From Stomorhina lunata (Eukaryota; Arthropoda; Insecta; Diptera; Rhiniidae): a DNA stretch of 64,000 bases. Under the pieces are notes generated by a model. The model did not search any database and had not been told where the DNA came from. It saw only the letters and a list, made by a program, of their open reading frames with translations. A program made the translations under genes and the position numbers. Shown here in pieces: positions 1-11,693 of this stretch; position 1 is the first letter of the stretch, and each line of letters opens with the position of its first letter. The stretch is taken from positions 58,430,651-58,494,650 of the forward strand of contig OW121741.1 in the NCBI GenBank assembly GCA_933228675.1, written 5' to 3'.

Positions 1-1320
1 GGATATATCGGCGTATGTGTAATATCATCCGTAGTTTATATGCCTAACGTAAGAATGTATTGGAATGGTGCATTTGGACTTGACATTGTAAAAAAAACGA
101 TGACTGTTAAACGATTTGAAAAAATTCGTTCGTGTTTACACTTTAGTGATAATTCGTTGCAAACAAATGATAAACTTCAAAAACTAAGACCTGTTATCGA
201 TATTCTTACTGAAAATTTTTTATCGGTACCTATGGAAGAAATGCTTTCCGTTGACGAACAAATTTGTTCTACAAAAGCTCGTCATCACCTAAAGCAGTAT
301 ATGCCGATGAAACCGTATAAATGGGGATTCAAACTATTTGTTTTATCAGGAAGTTCAGGCTTTTGCTACAAATTTGAAATTTATACAGGAACAGAAAATG
401 ACCCCATTAAAAGACTTCCAGGTGACCCTGATCTTGGTGCCAGTTCAAATGTGGTAGTGCGTTTATCCAAAGAAGTTCCGGATGATTGTTATTACAAAAT
501 ATACTTTGACAACTATTATACGTCTATTCCCTTAATAGACTACTTGGCTAAAAGAGGTATACACTCATTAGGTACTGTGAGAAGAAATAGAGTACCATCG
601 TGTAAAATGCCCAAGGATTCCAACGTAGAGTTTAAAAAAATGGATAGAGGAGGAACTATGGAATTTCTGACAAAATTCAACGGCACCACGGTATCTAACA
701 CTTTGTGGAAAGATAACAAAATGGTTCTAATGTTATCCTCATTTGTTGGAACAGAACCCACACAAATGGTTCAACGATACGATCGAAAAAAGAAGCAGTC
801 TATTAAAATTCCTTGCCCAGCTGTTATAAAACAGTATAACAAACATATGGGGGGCGTAGATTTGTTAGATAGTCTAGTTGGTAGATATCATATAAAGATG
901 AGATCACGCAAATGGTATATACGTTTATTCTACCATCTAATAGATGTAGCCGTAATAAATTCATGGCTTTTATATAAAAGATCAAAGCAAGGAAAATCAA
1001 ACATGAAGTTAATGGACTTTCGGATGGAATTAGCCAACACGTTGTGCCAAATTGATTTAAATGCTGCTCCTAAGCGTGGAAGACCTTCAGAACACCAAAT
1101 TAATATTGAAGTAAAAAGAATGAAACCCAATACTGCTCCCATTCCTCCTTTAGATGTACGTCGTGACAACGTCAGCCATTTTCCAACATTTAGTGATACT
1201 CGAATTCGATGCAAGTATCCGAATTGCACAGGACAAACTTTTACTCTATGTCGAAAATGTAATACTGCTTTATGCTTAAATAAAGAGAGAAATTGTTTTG
1301 TAGCATTTCATTCATTATAA
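1..1320 (+). CDS. piggyBac-family transposase, 5' partial
   Basis: DDE-type cut-and-paste transposase of the piggyBac superfamily (DDE_Tnp_1_7). The frame is open to base 1, so the true start lies off the window; the first ATG at 40 is internal. Counting from that ATG, the three catalytic aspartates are visible: D72 in SVDEQ, D157 in YFDNYY and D274 in GGVD. A cysteine-rich C-terminal cross-brace finger occupies residues 391-424 (C391, C396, C404, C407, C412, C419, H424). No internal stop or frameshift is seen, so this copy could be functional if the missing N-terminus is intact. It is followed by about 235 bp of 3' sequence ending in GGG-TTAA, as expected for this family. A domesticated piggyBac-derived gene is possible but less likely because the TTAA boundary is visible. 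Confidence 0.93.
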   Translation, partial: GYIGVCVISSVVYMPNVRMYWNGAFGLDIVKKTMTVKRFEKIRSCLHFSDNSLQTNDKLQKLRPVIDILTENFLSVPMEEMLSVDEQICSTKARHHLKQYMPMKPYKWGFKLFVLSGSSGFCYKFEIYTGTENDPIKRLPGDPDLGASSNVVVRLSKEVPDDCYYKIYFDNYYTSIPLIDYLAKRGIHSLGTVRRNRVPSCKMPKDSNVEFKKMDRGGTMEFLTKFNGTTVSNTLWKDNKMVLMLSSFVGTEPTQMVQRYDRKKKQSIKIPCPAVIKQYNKHMGGVDLLDSLVGRYHIKMRSRKWYIRLFYHLIDVAVINSWLLYKRSKQGKSNMKLMDFRMELANTLCQIDLNAAPKRGRPSEHQINIEVKRMKPNTAPIPPLDVRRDNVSHFPTFSDTRIRCKYPNCTGQTFTLCRKCNTALCLNKERNCFVAFHSL

Positions 1321-1555
1321 TAAAACAATTTCAAATTTCTTTTTTCAACAAAAACAGATACATTCTTTTCTTTAGATAAAAAACATGTGAAATATGTATA
1401 TTATTTTGTTTAATATAAGTATTACCATTAATGCACAGTGATGCATATATGAATCAACCATCTATTTTTTTTAATAAATGACAAAAAATTTTTTTTTTTT
1501 AAATTCGAAATTCTACTTTAATTTAAGAAATCCAAATATGCCAAAAAAAAAAGGG
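1..1555 (+). mobile_element. piggyBac element, right part
   Basis: Right portion of a piggyBac transposon; the left end is outside the window. The element ends with GGG at 1553-1555, followed by the target TTAA at 1556-1559. The next ~180 bases match family-A repeat copies at 5059 and 42556 (+) and 38870 (-). In those copies the TTAA is uninterrupted within TCAAAGCTTTAACAATG. That gives an internal empty-site control for the boundary. Bases 1321-1555 hold only AT-rich 3' sequence. Confidence 0.8.
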
Positions 1556-1739
1556 TTAACAATGATTGTCAATGTATACAAGCCTTAGAATTATAAGGTA
1601 TACACTCATAGTTTTAGATACATACGTGAAATATATAGCTTTTAAATGAATGGATATCAGCTTTGGCGGAAAATTTATTGAAGATTTACTTATTAATCTG
1701 AAGTTAGTTAACTTATTAAGATAAATACTTCAACAATAA

Positions 1740-3718
1740 CACTGCTCTACAAAATGAAACTTTTTGTGTTGTCCGGGATCACCACTATATTTTTTTTATC
1801 TGCTATAGTCCCCTGACTATAAAAATGGTCGAAATTTAAAATTTTATGGATACGATTTTTTTTAAAAAATTTTTTTCTAAAATTTGTCATTTTTAAAAAA
1901 GGAGATCCATTGATATTACCATATCTCCAAAACGGGCTGTCCGATTTTGTTGGGGAAACTGCATATAATAGCAAATTAAATTGCCTTTAAATTGTCTGTA
2001 TACAATTCTTTTAAATGCTTAATGGTTTCAGAGTTATTTGCATCGAGATATAAAAAAATCGATTTTTTGTATTAAAAGTTTCCATTTTTTTCTTTTTTTA
2101 ATTCGTAAAAAATCGAAAATGACAAAAACGTACGATTTTTTTTACGTGATTGCAAAACTGTGAATATTCCAAATAAGCCAAGCTTTATTTCATGAAGATC
2201 TATGCATAAACGTACAAGTAAGCCGTATGAAGCCTATTGTTAAAAAATGAAGTAGAGGCCACAATTTTGAAGCCAATTTCATAAAATTTGGCACAGGTTA
2301 TTTTTTGCTACGAGACGGGAAGTGTAAATCCACCAGCTGAAATCGTGGGATAAGACCAAAGCATATGTTTTCCAAATCCACTTTTTCTACTTAAACAAAA
2401 GTAACAGTCAGCATCATGATTAGATGTTTCTCTCCACATCATAGGTTTTTCAATTTGCATGTTTCCTCTGTGAAAAATACAAATTTTCCAATGAGTATCA
2501 AAAATATTTTGAAATAATATAAGTATTACTTACTGAGGGTGGGATTCCCATTTTTTTAACATATATTCACAGCTACGACAAATTGAATTAGGCGTCCAAT
2601 ATTGGCTTAAATTATCTACATCTATTTTGAAATAATCTTTAAATGAATTTTGTAGTGAAATAGTGAACTTTCGCCGGCCTTTTGCTATAGTGTATACACC
2701 ACATATATAACAAAATATATCCGGGTTATTTTTGCAGACAAATTTTCTACGTGTATTATTCATTTTTTAAAAATTCGCCAATCAAATAAATAGTTTGTTG
2801 TAATGACAACTTGACTTTTCGCGATCAGAAACGCTAGTTAAATAACATGAATGAACTAAATGAACTACTTTAAATATGTTGCATTTTTACCAAAAGTACC
2901 TATTTTTTAAAAGAAAATACCTAGGTGAATAAGGACCAAAGAATAATTTACCTGTCAAAAGTTGAATTTTGAAACACCGAATGCAATAGGCAAAAAAGGC
3001 TTATTGCAGTGACGAGTAAAAATTGGTTCAATGTGAGTAAAGCTATAAAAAATTAATGTAAAGTCATAAAAAACAGCAAAAAACTTCAAAAAAAAAACTA
3101 CTTCATTTATCAAAATATTTTCGCGGAACACACTCAAATTAATTCCAGGTATAACAGTTTCTATGACCGAGTGATAAAATTAAATTTTTTAAATGTCATA
3201 CCTTAATGAATTTAGTCAAAAACAATAATAGGCTTAATATGCCAAATTTTTGCTAAATTGGGTATTTTCACTTTATTGTCAATAAAACATTTATTGATGT
3301 ATTTTCACAAAACAAGGCTTCACTTATTTATAAGATTCACAGCTTTAACACCGTGAAATAAAAATGGCAAGTTTTTGAAACTTTCGATTTTTTAAGAATT
3401 TTTGAAAAATAAAGATTTTTCGATTTTGCAAAAAAAAAACTTTTTTTTATGTTTTTATGTCAATAACTCCACAACCGTTGATGATATGAAAAAATTGTCT
3501 TAACAAGACTTAAAGAAAATTTTGTGGTGAATCCGTTTCCAAGTTACGATAAAATAAATGGAACGACCTCTGTGAAAATCCGTAATTTTAGAAAAATTAA
3601 AAAAAAAAAAAATCGTATCCATAAAATTTTAAATTTTGGGTGTTTTTGTACTTAGGGGGCCATAATACATCGAAATTAAATAGTTAGACTTCAAACCAAT
3701 TTTTGCTGTTGACCAGTG
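1740..3718. mobile_element. 1.98-kb TIR DNA transposon with TAA target duplication
   Basis: Insertion in family-A copy 0. Its ends read CACTG... and ...CAGTG, flanked by TAA on both sides (1737-1739 and 3719-3721). The uninterrupted sequence CAATAATATTTGGG is seen at ~5248 and 42732. The terminal ~120 bp are inverted, diverged copies sharing a block around TTTATGGATACGATTTTT (about 1844-1862 and, inverted, 3610-3630). A 3-bp TAA duplication fits PIF/Harbinger (TWA) or CMC-type elements. No DDE transposase was recognised, only the Cys-rich two-exon gene on the minus strand. Confidence 0.75.
2308..2763 (-). CDS. Two-exon Cys-rich protein gene inside the TIR element
   Basis: Exon 1 is 2534-2763 (ATG at 2761-2763). 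Exon 2 is 2308-2467 and ends in TAG. The inferred 66-nt intron, 2468-2533, has a GTAAGT donor and a T-rich tract before its CACAG acceptor. Splicing keeps the frame. The protein is about 129 residues. Exon 1 carries CYICG and CRSC; exon 2 carries MMWRETSNH and DCYFC. This spacing of CxxC pairs followed by a WRE...NH..DCYFC block recurs in unnamed arthropod and cnidarian proteins, often in repetitive DNA. I recall the pattern but not an established function. It may be a zinc-binding accessory protein of the transposon or a captured host exon pair. It is shorter than the proteins I recall, so it may be truncated. Confidence 0.55.
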
Positions 3719-5686
3719 TAATATTTGGGATCTATTGTTCTTTCGATCTGTCCGATGGATGTGTGGAAAGTTTTGCTCTAGTTCTTTGTGCAATTATAAT
3801 ATGATTTAATGTATCAGCATTAAAGTAATTCCCGGTCGGGGTTATATGGGAGATAACAGTAAATGTGAACCGAGCTCGCCCATTTTCAATGCCGAACTTT
3901 TCAAGAGAAATACTTTTGTCAAATGTTGTCCCTCTAGAAAGTTTATTTTAGGCGCTATCGCTCTGAATAACGATATTGTACAACGTCTTTATACTAAATG
4001 TCATCATCGTATCTATTATAATAGATATATAATTATAATTAATAAGCTAATTAGATAATTATAATTTGTCATTTATTAGCTACTAAGAGATTGCCTTAGG
4101 CGAAGTTATATGGGAGCAATAGTCAAACGTGAACGGATTTCTCCCAATTGCAATTAAACAATTTAAATTTTCGTTGATATGTGAGATACATACATACATA
4201 TGTAGGTTTTGAACGGATATCATGTACTTAGCTGCATTTTTGTACTTCCTAGGAAGATTACCTATAATTTGATATATAATACATTCTCAAATGTTATCAT
4301 AATGTTAAAAAGTCAGACATAAAATTAAGATAAATGCAGTGTGCCTATCTGCTAAAATCAGATTTGTGGAGCTCCTGGAAGGTTATACTCATATGCATTT
4401 TACACATAATTTTAGCATATCGTCCCACCCTGAGCTCCAAAAACTCCAAAAACTTGACTAAAACAGAAACAAGTAAGAGTGGTATATTCGGCTTTGCCGA
4501 ATCTTGGGTACCCTTCACCAATGGTGTTGCAAAAGTACTTAATGTAATTCCTAGCAAAATTTGGTTATACTAGTATTATATGCAAAGAGTCTTTAAAATT
4601 AAGAGTCGGAAAAAGAAAAGCTTTTCGGTGGCGTCATCGTCTAGAATAGTTATGCACCCAAAGGTTAGGTTGGGCAGGTGGCTGATGTCAAGGGAAGCTT
4701 CACTTGGGTTCTAAAGTGGTCCCTTTGTGAAAGATAATGATTACTAGACTACAAGTAGAGAATGCATATTTAAGCCAGCCAGTAGCTTCGAAATAAAATA
4801 GACACATATTTTACGAACATTTAATAAAGTTCGATAGACCAGATAAACCATGCAGAAAAGATGTTTCAAAATGTAGATGCCTTTAAATTTGCAATAGCAC
4901 ATCGATTTGATGAAGTTTAAGTATTTTGGCATGTAACCCAAAAACACAGTGCCCAGTGAGGGTTGTGCACTTTAACTCGTAAGAATTATCCAACTAGTTA
5001 AAGTTCTTGATTAGTTATGTAAAACTCTGAAGTTAGCTGACTGATTTAGGTCAAAGCTTTAACAATGATTGTCAATGTATACAAGCCTTAAAATTATAGG
5101 GTATACACTCATAGTTTTAGATACATACGTAAAATATATAGCTTTTGAATGGATGGATGGATATCAGCTTTGTCGGAAAAGTTATTAAAGATTTACTTTT
5201 TAATCTGAAGTTAGTTAATTAATTAAAATGACACTTCATCAATAATATTTGGGATGTATTGTTCTTTCGATCTGTCCGATGGATGTTTGGAAAGTTTTGC
5301 TCTAGTTCTTTGTGCAATTTTAATGTGATTTAATTTATCAGCATTAAATCGATTACCGGTCGGGGTTATATGGGAGATTTCACTAAATGTGAATAGAGCT
5401 CGCCCATTTTCAATATCGAACTTTTCAAGAGATCAGAAATACTTTTGTCAAATGTTGTCCCTCTAGAAAGTTTATTTTAGGCGCTATCGCCCTGAATATC
5501 AATATTGTACAACGTCTTTATACTAAATGTCATTATCGTATCTATTATAATTTGTCATTTATTAGCTACTAAGAGATTGCCTTAGGCGAAGTTATACGGG
5601 ATCAATTGTCAAACGTGAACGGATTTCTCCCAATTGCAATTAAAAAATTTACATTTTCGTTGATATGTGAGATACTTACATACATA

Positions 5687-6985
5687 AAGAGTGTTCTAAA
5701 AAAAATATGCATTTACTATTTTAGACAAAATTTATCCATAGTGCAAGAAATAATTTATTTTTTGATCAAGTTAGTTTCTATAGATATGTCAGATACTATT
5801 ATTTTAGAAATTATTTATTTTCAATAGTTATTTCAATCAAAATGGACTGCGAAACAAAAGTTCGTGAAAATATAATTAAAACTTTTCAAAAAAATCCGTC
5901 ATGGACTTTTAAAAAAATAGCTAAAAATTTAAAAGTTGACCCTCGAACGGTTTCTAATGCCATCAGACGGTATAAGGAAAACCTGAGCATTGAAAGAAAA
6001 CCTGTATCAGGGAGGAAAAAAGGTCCTACAGATATTGGTAAGGCAAAAGAAGTCGAGCGACTCTTTCGAAGAGCGCCTAACACTTCTTTAAGAAAAGCAG
6101 CTCGTATGGTGAAATGTTCTACGAATTTTGCACATAGAGTCAAAGCTTATGCTGGACTGAAGACATACAAAGTCCAAAAGGGGCCAGATCGCAATGCTAT
6201 AAAGAACTTAGAAGCAAAAAAACGAGCGAAAAAATTGAAGTCTGATTTTATAAAAAAATACACCTGTTGTGTGATGGATGATGAAACATACGTACTGGCA
6301 GACTTTTGTCAACTTCCTGGTCAAGATTTTTATGTTGCTGATAAACGGGGCAATGTTCGGCAAGAGTTTCGCACAAAAAAACAAACAAAATTCCCTAAGA
6401 AGTTTCTCGTGTGGCAAGCTATTTGCAGTTGTGGCAAAAGAAGTAAAGTATTTGTGGCATCTGGCACAATAAACACAGAAATTTTTATAAAGGAGTGCCT
6501 ACAAAAACTGTTGTTACCCTTTTCAAGAGAGCACAGAGTGACGACATTTTTTTGGCCCGACTTGGCATCATGCCATTATGGAAAAAAGGCACTTGAGTGG
6601 TACTCAAAGAATAATGTCATTTTTGTACCACGAGAGGCAAATCCACCTAACACTGTCCAGAACTTCGGCCTGTGGAAAGGTATTGGGCTCTGGTAAAAAA
6701 GGAATTGAAGAACACAGGAAAGATTTCCAAGAACATGTCCGATTTTAGGCGCAGGTGGAACACATGCTCCAAAAAGGTATCAGAAGCAACTGTAAAATCT
6801 TTAATGGGAGGGTTTCCGAAAAAAGTCGATAATTTTGCAAAACCCGAGTACTAAGTAAACATTTTAATGCTAAATGATTTTGTATAATATGTCATTATAT
6901 TTGCGTATTTTGTAGAGTTTTTATATTAAAAGGTTTGATTTTTATTTAAGAAAATCCAACTACAAATTTTATTTAGAGCACTCTT
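5687..6985 (+). mobile_element. Tc1/mariner (IS630) element, DD37E type
   Basis: A 1,299-bp transposon with terminal inverted repeats AAGAGTGTTCTAAA (left) and AAGAGTGCTCTAAA (right, inverted). It is flanked by TA at 5685-5686 and 6986-6987. The uninterrupted target (ACATACATATGTAGG) is seen in family-A copies at ~4190 and ~43170. It carries one transposase gene with a frameshift. Confidence 0.9.
5842..6854 (+). pseudogene. Tc1-like DD37E transposase, frameshifted
   Basis: IS630/Tc1-type transposase from ATG 5842. Residues ~1-120 form helix-turn-helix DNA-binding regions (WTFKKIAKNLKVDPRTVSNAIRR). The catalytic first Asp is in VMDDETYV and the second in FWPDLASCH. The frame then shifts near 6650 (extra AC, or loss of one base) just before the third acidic residue. 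The remainder, with the ERYWALVKKEL block, continues in another frame to the stop at 6852-6854. Counting across the shift gives 37 residues between the second Asp and the Glu, hence DD37E. The single lesion and intact TIRs indicate a fairly recent copy that is now non-autonomous. Confidence 0.88.
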
Positions 6986-7121
6986 TATGTAGGTTTTGAA
7001 CGGATATCATGTAGTTAGCTGCATTTTTGTTCTTCCTAGGAAGATTACCTATAATTTGATATATAATACATTCTCAAATGTTATCATAATATTCAAAAGT
7101 CAGACACAAAATTAAGATTAA

Positions 7122-8174
7122 TGCATTAAACACATAGACAACAGCAGGCTACACGAACACCGACTACAAAAGTCGTTGGCTGCAATCGTCGCCTCGTAGT
7201 CAGCTACTTAATTATTTTGGGGACGGCAGCTACATTTAAGATGGCAGCTACATTTCGAAACACGTGTTTATGAGTGGTGCCAATATCGCGTTTATAAGAT
7301 GGACAAAATGACAATTTAAATTTTGATAAAAACGACATAAATTCATTTTATTAATAAACCTCCGAAATCAACGGTTTTTCTGTACCTGTGGTATGTCTAT
7401 ATCAAAAAAAAATTTATAGAAAGATTTTGGTGTGATCTCTAATAGTTTAAGAGTTATGGGCTTTTTAAATTTCAAGTATAACTTTAGAAGTTTATATCCG
7501 ATATTAACTTTTTTGGTATCAAACAAAAGCTACTGAAAATATCTTTTATATTCTTATATATTCTATATAATATTCTTTATAATGGATTAAGAGCTAATGT
7601 ATTATAAACTTATTTCTGCAACCGACTTTTTTTTATAAAAATTCGTATATCTTAAAACAATATAGATATAAGTATGCTCTTTTATATAATGAATTTTATA
7701 AAGGACATACTGGGCTTTTATATAACATGAACTACGTAGCTCTAGCACACGTAGCGTGTGAGTTAGACAGTTTAAAAAATAACTTTTTAAAATTTTACTT
7801 CTATCGAGTTAGAGTTATATAAATATAAATTTTTACATAATATTTTATTAGATATTATTATATACATTAAATATATAAATATTTTATAAGTATGTAAATT
7901 GTTTACATAAATTCTCCCCATTGTATTTGTGGTCAATAAATTCAAGTGGTTTAAATCGCTCATTTATTTCAATATTATATGGTGTTGACAGCACTAAATC
8001 TTTTATTGTCGCCAACAAAAATAGAAAATAGTTTAATTTTGGCTACAGCTACAACGGTGGTCGGTAGTCGTGTAGCCGAGTCGACTCTAAAAAATTTATT
8101 TCTATTTGAATGCATGTATTCTAATTTTGACAGGTTGTAGCCCGTAGCCTGCTGTTGGCTATGTGTTTAATGCA
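7122..8174. mobile_element. 1.05-kb MITE with ~35-bp terminal inverted repeats
   Basis: Ends read TGCATTAAACACATAG followed by MCAACAGCAGGCTAC (M = A left, C right) in inverted orientation. TAA flanks both sides (7119-7121 and 8175-8177). The target, family A, is uninterrupted at ~43316. A further inner inverted block rich in GGCTAC/GTAGCC and CGACTACCGAC lies near both ends (7150-7210 and 8040-8085). No coding frame. The superfamily is uncertain; an alternative reading of the ends would give a longer AATGCA-type duplication. Confidence 0.7.
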
Positions 8175-9376
8175 TAATGCAGAGTGTCTGTCTGCTAAAA
8201 TCAGATTTGTGGAGCTCCTGGATTTAACACAAAATTTTAGGATATTGTCCCACCCTGAATTTTATCATTGTCGATCAAAACACCATCGCTTAGACGCTAA
8301 ATTATATCTACCACAAATTACCGAATGCATCAGGATTTAGGTAATCCCCTGCGAAGGACGCTATTAAATTTCATCAAAATAAACACCTGAGATATCGACA
8401 AAACAGGAGCTCCAAAAACTTGACTGCAACAGAAAAAATTACAGACAGGTAGAAAGACGGACGGACAAACAAACAGACGGACGGACAGATTTGAATGGTA
8501 TTCGTAATCAGATTTGTGGAGTATAGATTTTAGAAAATCCTCACACAAAGAACGATGTCAAATTTCATCACAATCGGTTCATAAACACCTGAGATATCGC
8601 TGAAACAATACTTACAAAATGTAAACAAAATTTCTTAGACACGTACTTTGGGCAATTTGCTGTACATCAAATGTAGTGTTATGGCGATATCTCAATTGTT
8701 TATGGACCGCTTTTGATAAAATTTAATAACGTGATTGGCGGGGGAATTTCCTAAAATCTGATATAAAATTTATGTAGGTCCGTGCTAAAGGAGGATGGTT
8801 TTTTCTATTTCTGCATTTCATTTTTTCAACAAACATTCTCTAATGCGAACTTTGGACAATTTGCGGTACATCAAATTCAGTGTTTTGGCGATATCTCAGT
8901 TGTTTATGGACCGATTTTGATAAAATTTTACAGAGTGCTTTGGGAAACTATTTCCTACAATCTGATATATAACATATTATCACATGTACACAAGGAGTAT
9001 CTTTTTTCTCTTGTTATTTAAAAGTGTGTTTCAATCAAAAATTTTAAAATTTTCGTCTAATTTTTGGTATTTTTTCGATATTTACGGTGTTTATAAACCG
9101 ATTTTAATGAAATTTAATAGCGTTCATTGCGGGAGAATTTCCTAAAATCTGGTATATAATTTATATAAGTCCATCCCCCAGGGGCTTCAGAAACTTGATT
9201 TCAACAGACAGACGGACGTACAGACAGACAGACAGACGGACATCGCTTAATCGATTCTCCTCCCGATTCTGAGTCGATCGGTATAATTTTTATGGGGTCT
9301 ACGATCACTAATAAAAAAATTACAAACGGAATCACAAACTTATAATACCCTTTCACCTATTGGTGAAGGGTATAAA

Positions 9377-11693
9377 AAGAACTAAATACGTATTTGGTAC
9401 TTTTGCGATTAATGGGGTACAAAAGGGTAAAAAAGGGAAAATATTCAAGGGTAGGTTTTTTGCTTTTTAGCTATGGATATCTTTTAGGCTATTGAAGCCA
9501 GAAGTATAATTTATTGACTGGTAGATTGACATTGAAAAGAAATAAGCTACGTGTTTGGTACTTTTTAAAAAAGGGTAAAAACTATATTTTAGTACTTTTT
9601 TAACCCATATGTATCTTTTGAACTAATAAACACAGAAACATAATTGATATCACAAACGATAGGTAATAAAAAACTATTAAATACCTGTTTGGTACTTTTG
9701 TTAATTTGTCAGTTTTGGGTATAAAACAGGGCAAAAAAGTGAAAATTAGTAACGTCATATCTTAGAAATTAGAAGCGATAGGAACAACGTTGAAATTTGT
9801 TCGGATCGGCTGGAAAAAAGGGGACACGCATTTGGTACTTATATGAATATGGTGCTAATAAGGGTTAAAAAATGATAAAAACTGTATTTTGGTACTTTTT
9901 AAACCTATATGTATATTTTTAAATAATGAACATAGTGACGCAGTTAACATCACAATCGATAAGTAATAAAGAATTATTAGACAAGTATTTTTTAGACAAT
10001 TATTAGACAAGTACTTTTACGATAAATGAGGTACAAAAAGATAAAAACGAGAAAATATTCAAGGGTAGGTTTTTTTAAACTATGAGTTTCATTTTGGCTA
10101 ATGAAGCCAGAAGTATAATTTACAGACGGGTCGATTCATATTGAAATGCATAAGATACGTGTTTGGTACTTTTTTAATTTATTTGTTAAAAAGGGGAAAA
10201 ATCTTTTAAATCAAAAGTAATAGAAACAAAAATTAAATTAGCCTGGAATCAGCGCTAAAAAAATTAAAGGGCACGGTTCCGGTCATTTTTTAAAATTCGG
10301 CCGCTTAGGGGTAAAACAGGGTAGAAAATGGATAAATTATAATAACATCATATCTCCAAAACTAATATCATAAGAAACGAAGTTGAAATTGGATTTAGAT
10401 CGTCTGGCAAAAAAAGGGAGCACGTGTTTGGTACTTTTTTGAAAACGGAACTAGTAAGGGAGAAAAATCGTAAAAACTATATTTTGGTACTCGATAAAGC
10501 AATATCTTCTTAACCAAAAGTGATAGAAACAAAAATTAAATTGGTCTATGGTCAGCACTAAAAATTAAGGAAAACGAGTTCGATAATTTTTTAAAATTTG
10601 GCCGTTAATGGGTAAAACAGGGAAGAAAATGGTACAAATTAGTATCATATCTCCGAAAATAACATAGATAAAAACAATGTTGAAGTTGAATTTGGATCGG
10701 ATAAAAAAATAAGGGGACATGTGTTTGGTACTTTTTTGGAAATGGCACTAATAAGGGTGAAAATGTTTAAAAACTATATTTTGGTACTTTTTTAACCCAT
10801 ACGTATCTTTTGAACTAATACACATAAAGACTCACTTTGTGCCACAATCAATAAGTATTCAAAAAATATTAAACATGTGGTTGGTACTTTTACTATAAAT
10901 GGGGTTCAAAAGGGTAAAAACGGAAACATATTCAAAGGTAGGTTTTTTATCTTATAGCTATCTTTTAGCTATGAATATGATTTAAGCTAATGAAATCAGA
11001 ACTATAATTTAGGGACGTGTCGATTCACATTGAAAAAACTTAAATAAGTGTTTGGTACTTTTTTCAAATAAAGTGGTAAAAAAGGGAAAAATCGATGGCA
11101 TTATATCTTCTAAACCAAAAGTGGTAGAAACAAACATGGTCTAAGATCAGCACTTAAAATTAAGGGACAAGTATTCGGTACTTTTTGCAAATTAAACACT
11201 TATCAAATACGTGTTTGGTACTATATCGACTAATGGGGTAGAAAAGGACAAAAACGAGTAAAAAATTTAAAGATAGGTTTTTTAAGCTATGCATATTGTT
11301 TAAATCAATGAAGGTAGAATAATAATTTATAATTGATTGACATTGAAAAAATGTGACACTGGTGTACTTTTTTCAATTAAGGGGTTAAAAACAAACATTC
11401 ACAAAAATGGATTTAAACCAGCAATAAAAATTTGGTCTACTAGAGGTAAAAAGCGGGTAAAAAGGAAATTTTTGTAACGCTAAATATTCAAAATTTAAAT
11501 TGGGTTAGCAATCAAAATTGTTTAGTACTTTTCTGAAAATGACACCAGTAGAAGGTAGGTACCTATTTTGATCTACATGTATCTCATAGTTTTATTTATG
11601 TCGGAATCGATAAGCAAGTAAAAAATAATTTTGGTAAATTTTGTAACTTTGTCCATTCAAATTGTACCGCTAACGAAGTAGCGGGTTTTAAAG
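9377..11693. repeat. Degenerate array built on GTTTGGTACTTTT modules (body of a Helitron-like element)
   Basis: A 2.3-kb gene-free stretch made of diverged modules: GTTTGGTACTTTT recurs more than ten times. A GGGTACAAAAGGGTAAAAA block is seen near 9414, 10027, 10901 and 11233, and a CCCATATGTATCTTTTGAAC block near 9602, 9900 and 10793. Spacing is irregular (about 300-900 bp), so this is a mosaic rather than a clean tandem satellite. Related text appears at 29440-29790 and 30840-31180. It ends in the Helitron-type 3' terminus at 11697, which suggests the array is the internal sequence of a non-autonomous rolling-circle element whose 5' end I could not find. Confidence 0.55.

Larger units (their letters stand above)
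1556..4469 (+). mobile_element. HINE/DINE-1-like repeat family A, copy 0 (truncated, interrupted)
   Basis: Partial copy of a large repeat that recurs at 4470-9376, 41973-44550 and, reversed, 31778-39120. The left end was displaced by the piggyBac insertion. The body runs 1556-1739 and 3719-4469, split by an inverted-repeat transposon. The right end stops near 4469, before the (GTCY)n tract present in fuller copies, where the next copy begins. The small ORFs here are not conserved between copies and are not considered genes. Confidence 0.7.
4470..9376 (+). mobile_element. HINE/DINE-1-like repeat family A, copy 1 (with nested insertions)
   Basis: Starts CAAGTAAGAGTGG followed by the hairpin ATTCGGCTTTGCCGAAT and CCCTTCACCAATGG. 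Ends with a (GTCY)n tract at ~9210-9242, a CGATTCTGAGTCGATCGG block, and a terminal stem-loop TTCACC-TATT-GGTGAA followed by GGGTATAAAA. (GTCY)n plus a short 3' hairpin ahead of GGGTATAA is typical of DINE-1/mini-me (Helentron-associated) elements. Without the Tc1 and MITE insertions this copy is about 2.55 kb, the same size as 41973-44550. Internally it repeats a ~150-200 bp module containing GATATCTCA...TTTATGGACCG. Confidence 0.75.

Noticed and set aside
540..1229. Minus-strand ORFs inside the piggyBac gene
   Set aside because: Shadow frames of the transposase on the opposite strand.
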